Assembly (NCBI GenBank): GCA_030407005.1
Contig: JAUDYN010000005.1
Coordinates: forward strand, 2,356,001-2,420,000
From: Desarmillaria ectypa
Taxonomy: Eukaryota; Basidiomycota; Agaricomycetes; Agaricales; Physalacriaceae
DNA: 64,000 nucleotides
Direction: 5' to 3'
Within the stretch, counting starts at the first letter, position 1. Each line of letters starts with the position of its first letter. The position numbers and the translations under genes were made by a program. Positions 62,487-64,000 of the stretch are shown in pieces. The notes under the pieces were generated by a model. It saw only the letters and a program-made list of their open reading frames with translations. It ran no database searches and was not told the DNA's origin.

Positions 62487-62968
62487 ATGCCAAAAGCTAT
62501 CAAAGGTATTCCTTGACAAATGGATTACTCACATTCTCTTAGACTCCTCTATCAAAGCCGTGTCCAAGGCCTCCAAGACCAAAAATGGTGAATATATGCG
62601 CCTTTCACGCATCGACGCTACGCCCACGACAAGCCATTCAAGGAGGGAAAGCTGCCGCGCGAACCTACCAAATACCAACAGTTCATGTCGGTCCAATTGA
62701 AGCTTTGGAAGGCACAGAATCTGGTAGATCCGCGACGGATGCGATGAAGGAGGTTCCTTCTCGGTTGTCTTCGTGTCTAAACCTGGATATATGCGCGTAC
62801 ATTCAGGTTGCTGCGCTGTGGAGAGACTCCCCTGAGAATCCCAACCGAGGCAAGGCACCGAGGCCGAAGAAGAAAAAGGCTGCTAACCCTTGTTCACCAT
62901 CCGAGCTGCCGTCGTCGTCGCAACCCCGCTCATCAGACAAGGAGAGCGCCCCCAGCAGCGAGTTTTGA
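62487..62968 (+). pseudogene. YABBY-like HMG-box protein gene with a one-base frameshift
   Basis: Family of small basidiomycete nuclear proteins with an HMG-like box and basic tail, presumed DNA-binding. Start MPKAIK (62487), a possible 37-nt intron (62506-62542), then DSSIKAVSKASKTKN. The box is split over frames: LPREPTKYQQFMSVQLKLWK then AQN (62652-62720), followed one base out of frame by SGRSATDAMKE (62720-62752), an intron (62753-62806), and VAALWRDSPENPNRGK, ending in a Lys-rich tail and stop at 62968. Family order demands these blocks in one frame, so one base (probably a C in AAT-CT-GGT) appears to be missing at about 62720. A donor at 62724 (gtagat) spliced to 62807 would restore frame but delete about a dozen box residues. 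Either a recent pseudogene, an assembly error, or that alternative splice. Confidence 0.6.
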
Positions 62969-63810
62969 TATCCGTTCTCTTCTACGTAACTCTCTTTGCT
63001 TCTGGACTCTACTGTGTGCCTTGTTTCTTGCTCCGTACGCTCACGACGTTGCCTTTGTGCTGGATTTCGGTCTGCCATACTGGTCTTTGTAGCTCTTTCT
63101 TGTCGTTGTCTGCTTCGTACCCTTGGTTGGAAGTCTCACAAATGTTGTCTGTACTTGTATGGTACATCATCCTATTACTAATGTCAGAAGCTGAAATTGC
63201 TCCGTATTTCTCGGGCTGAGCGCTGGCGCTGAGCCTGTAAGGATCTCTTCTTTCAGATTCCGTCTCTAGCGGTCCATGATACAATATCTCTTCTGGACCT
63301 CTGCATCAATATATTGCTAGACCGGACGTTTTATATCTTCCACTGTACTGGCACCTTTGTGATCGCATGGCATGCACAGATAAGAATACATAACTCTCAG
63401 AAGGAAGCGCATCTTGTTATAATAATGATCCTTGAAATGCGGCTATACACGTTAGTCGAAGTGCGGCATTTACACGTCAAGTAATGGTACTAATCTCTCA
63501 GTAGTGCTCCAAATTTGTTGTGCTTTCCCATCTTTGTGCGTCTTCGCCCATAACGAGGCATGGGCCACCAATCTTCATTCATCTCCCATGTTAGTGAAAA
63601 TTGACGCATGACCAAAATTCTGGTTAATATGTTTCCGTCGACCGGCATCGGTGCTAGCCGTTACTGAGACATCGTGACGAGTACGATTGCTGAGAATGAC
63701 GCATTATTTGTCACTGGAGTGTGAAGCAAATTGATGAGTCATCAATCCGCACGTTGAACTTCCAAGTCTAACTGCCTCACTGCTACCTGCCATTACAAGT
63801 GTTTACGACG
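62969..63810. other. Intergenic region upstream of XRN1
   Basis: About 840 bp. Short frames only; the right part is the expected XRN1 promoter and leader. Confidence 0.45.
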
Positions 63811-64000
63811 ATGGGTGAGCCAAGCAGCCATTTCACGTAATTATCTTTGACACAAAATCTAGGTATTCCCAAGGTCCGTGTGTTTTTCAAATGGTTGACA
63901 TACTGAAATACAAAGTGACCTGTCCATGTCCAGTTTTTCAGATACATATCGTGCGTAGCTCCGAGAGTAACGTATTATAGGACTGAACTGATACTCTCTC
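63811..64000 (+). CDS. XRN1: 5'-3' exoribonuclease 1 (Xrn1/Kem1), extreme 5' end only
   Basis: Processive cytoplasmic 5'-3' exonuclease that degrades decapped mRNA. Three tiny inferred exons: 63811-63814 (ATGG), 63863-63873 (11 nt) and 63934-63950 (17 nt), with introns starting gtgagc, gtccgt and gtgcgt and ending TAG, CAG and beyond. Joined they read MGIPKFFRYIS, the invariant Xrn1 N-terminus, in which Met-Gly-x-Pro-Lys-Phe-Phe-Arg begins the active-site fold. The next exon starts outside or at the window edge. Rat1/Xrn2 begins MGVPALFRWLS-like instead, so Xrn1 is preferred. The evidence is only eleven residues but they are highly specific and in perfect phase across two introns. Confidence 0.75.

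Overview
The window is nuclear DNA of a filamentous basidiomycete, most likely a mushroom-forming Agaricomycete. The evidence is compact genes cut by many introns of about 45-60 bp, and gene families typical of that class: a macrophage-activating-glycoprotein-like GPI protein, a YABBY-like HMG protein, a MYND-finger protein and an F-box relic. The housekeeping genes (RPL4, HSP60, BRF1, CSE1, RPT4, ERG9, PSD2) also read as basidiomycete. There is no rRNA, CRISPR or convincing tRNA gene, and I recognise no intact transposon. Almost every gene had to be rebuilt across introns, so most exon joins are inferred from frame, splice motifs and remembered family sequence.

Layout. 0-3.4 kb: the 3' part of RPL4, a YPI1-type PP1 inhibitor and a MYND protein. 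6.3-11.8 kb: two indoleamine 2,3-dioxygenase genes enclosing a divergent pair (a Cys-rich type I membrane protein and PIG-X/PBN1). 12.8-16.7 kb: mitochondrial HSP60 and a tail-anchored FHA protein of the STRIPAK SLMAP/Far9 type. 17-18.4 kb: a decayed F-box gene. 18.4-22 kb and 23.9-29.8 kb are gene-poor and flank a GATA-like zinc-finger gene. 29.8-37.3 kb: a Ser-rich unknown protein, squalene synthase, and a Zn2Cys6 regulator. 39.5-49.7 kb is dense: BRF1, PHO88/SND3, CSE1, an Old Yellow Enzyme and a conserved mitochondrial protein of unknown function. 50.5-53.8 kb: a damaged coiled-coil gene divergent from proteasome ATPase RPT4. 56.2-60.4 kb: a C2-domain phosphatidylserine decarboxylase. 60.9-64 kb: the GPI-anchored glycoprotein, a frameshifted HMG gene and the first micro-exons of XRN1.

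The genes are mostly unrelated housekeeping functions, not one pathway. Local themes are tryptophan/NAD metabolism (two IDOs), GPI biosynthesis and a GPI-anchored product (PIG-X and the glycoprotein, far apart), sterol synthesis (ERG9 beside a zinc-cluster regulator), and endomembrane lipid and protein traffic (PSD2, PHO88/SND3).

The most unusual layer is gene architecture. I infer a 5-nt micro-exon in the zinc cluster, a BRF1 coding exon that is only the start codon, an XRN1 start spread over 4-, 11- and 17-nt exons, a 32-nt intron, two GC-AG introns and six acceptors ending in AAG. I did not find a clearly new multi-gene system.
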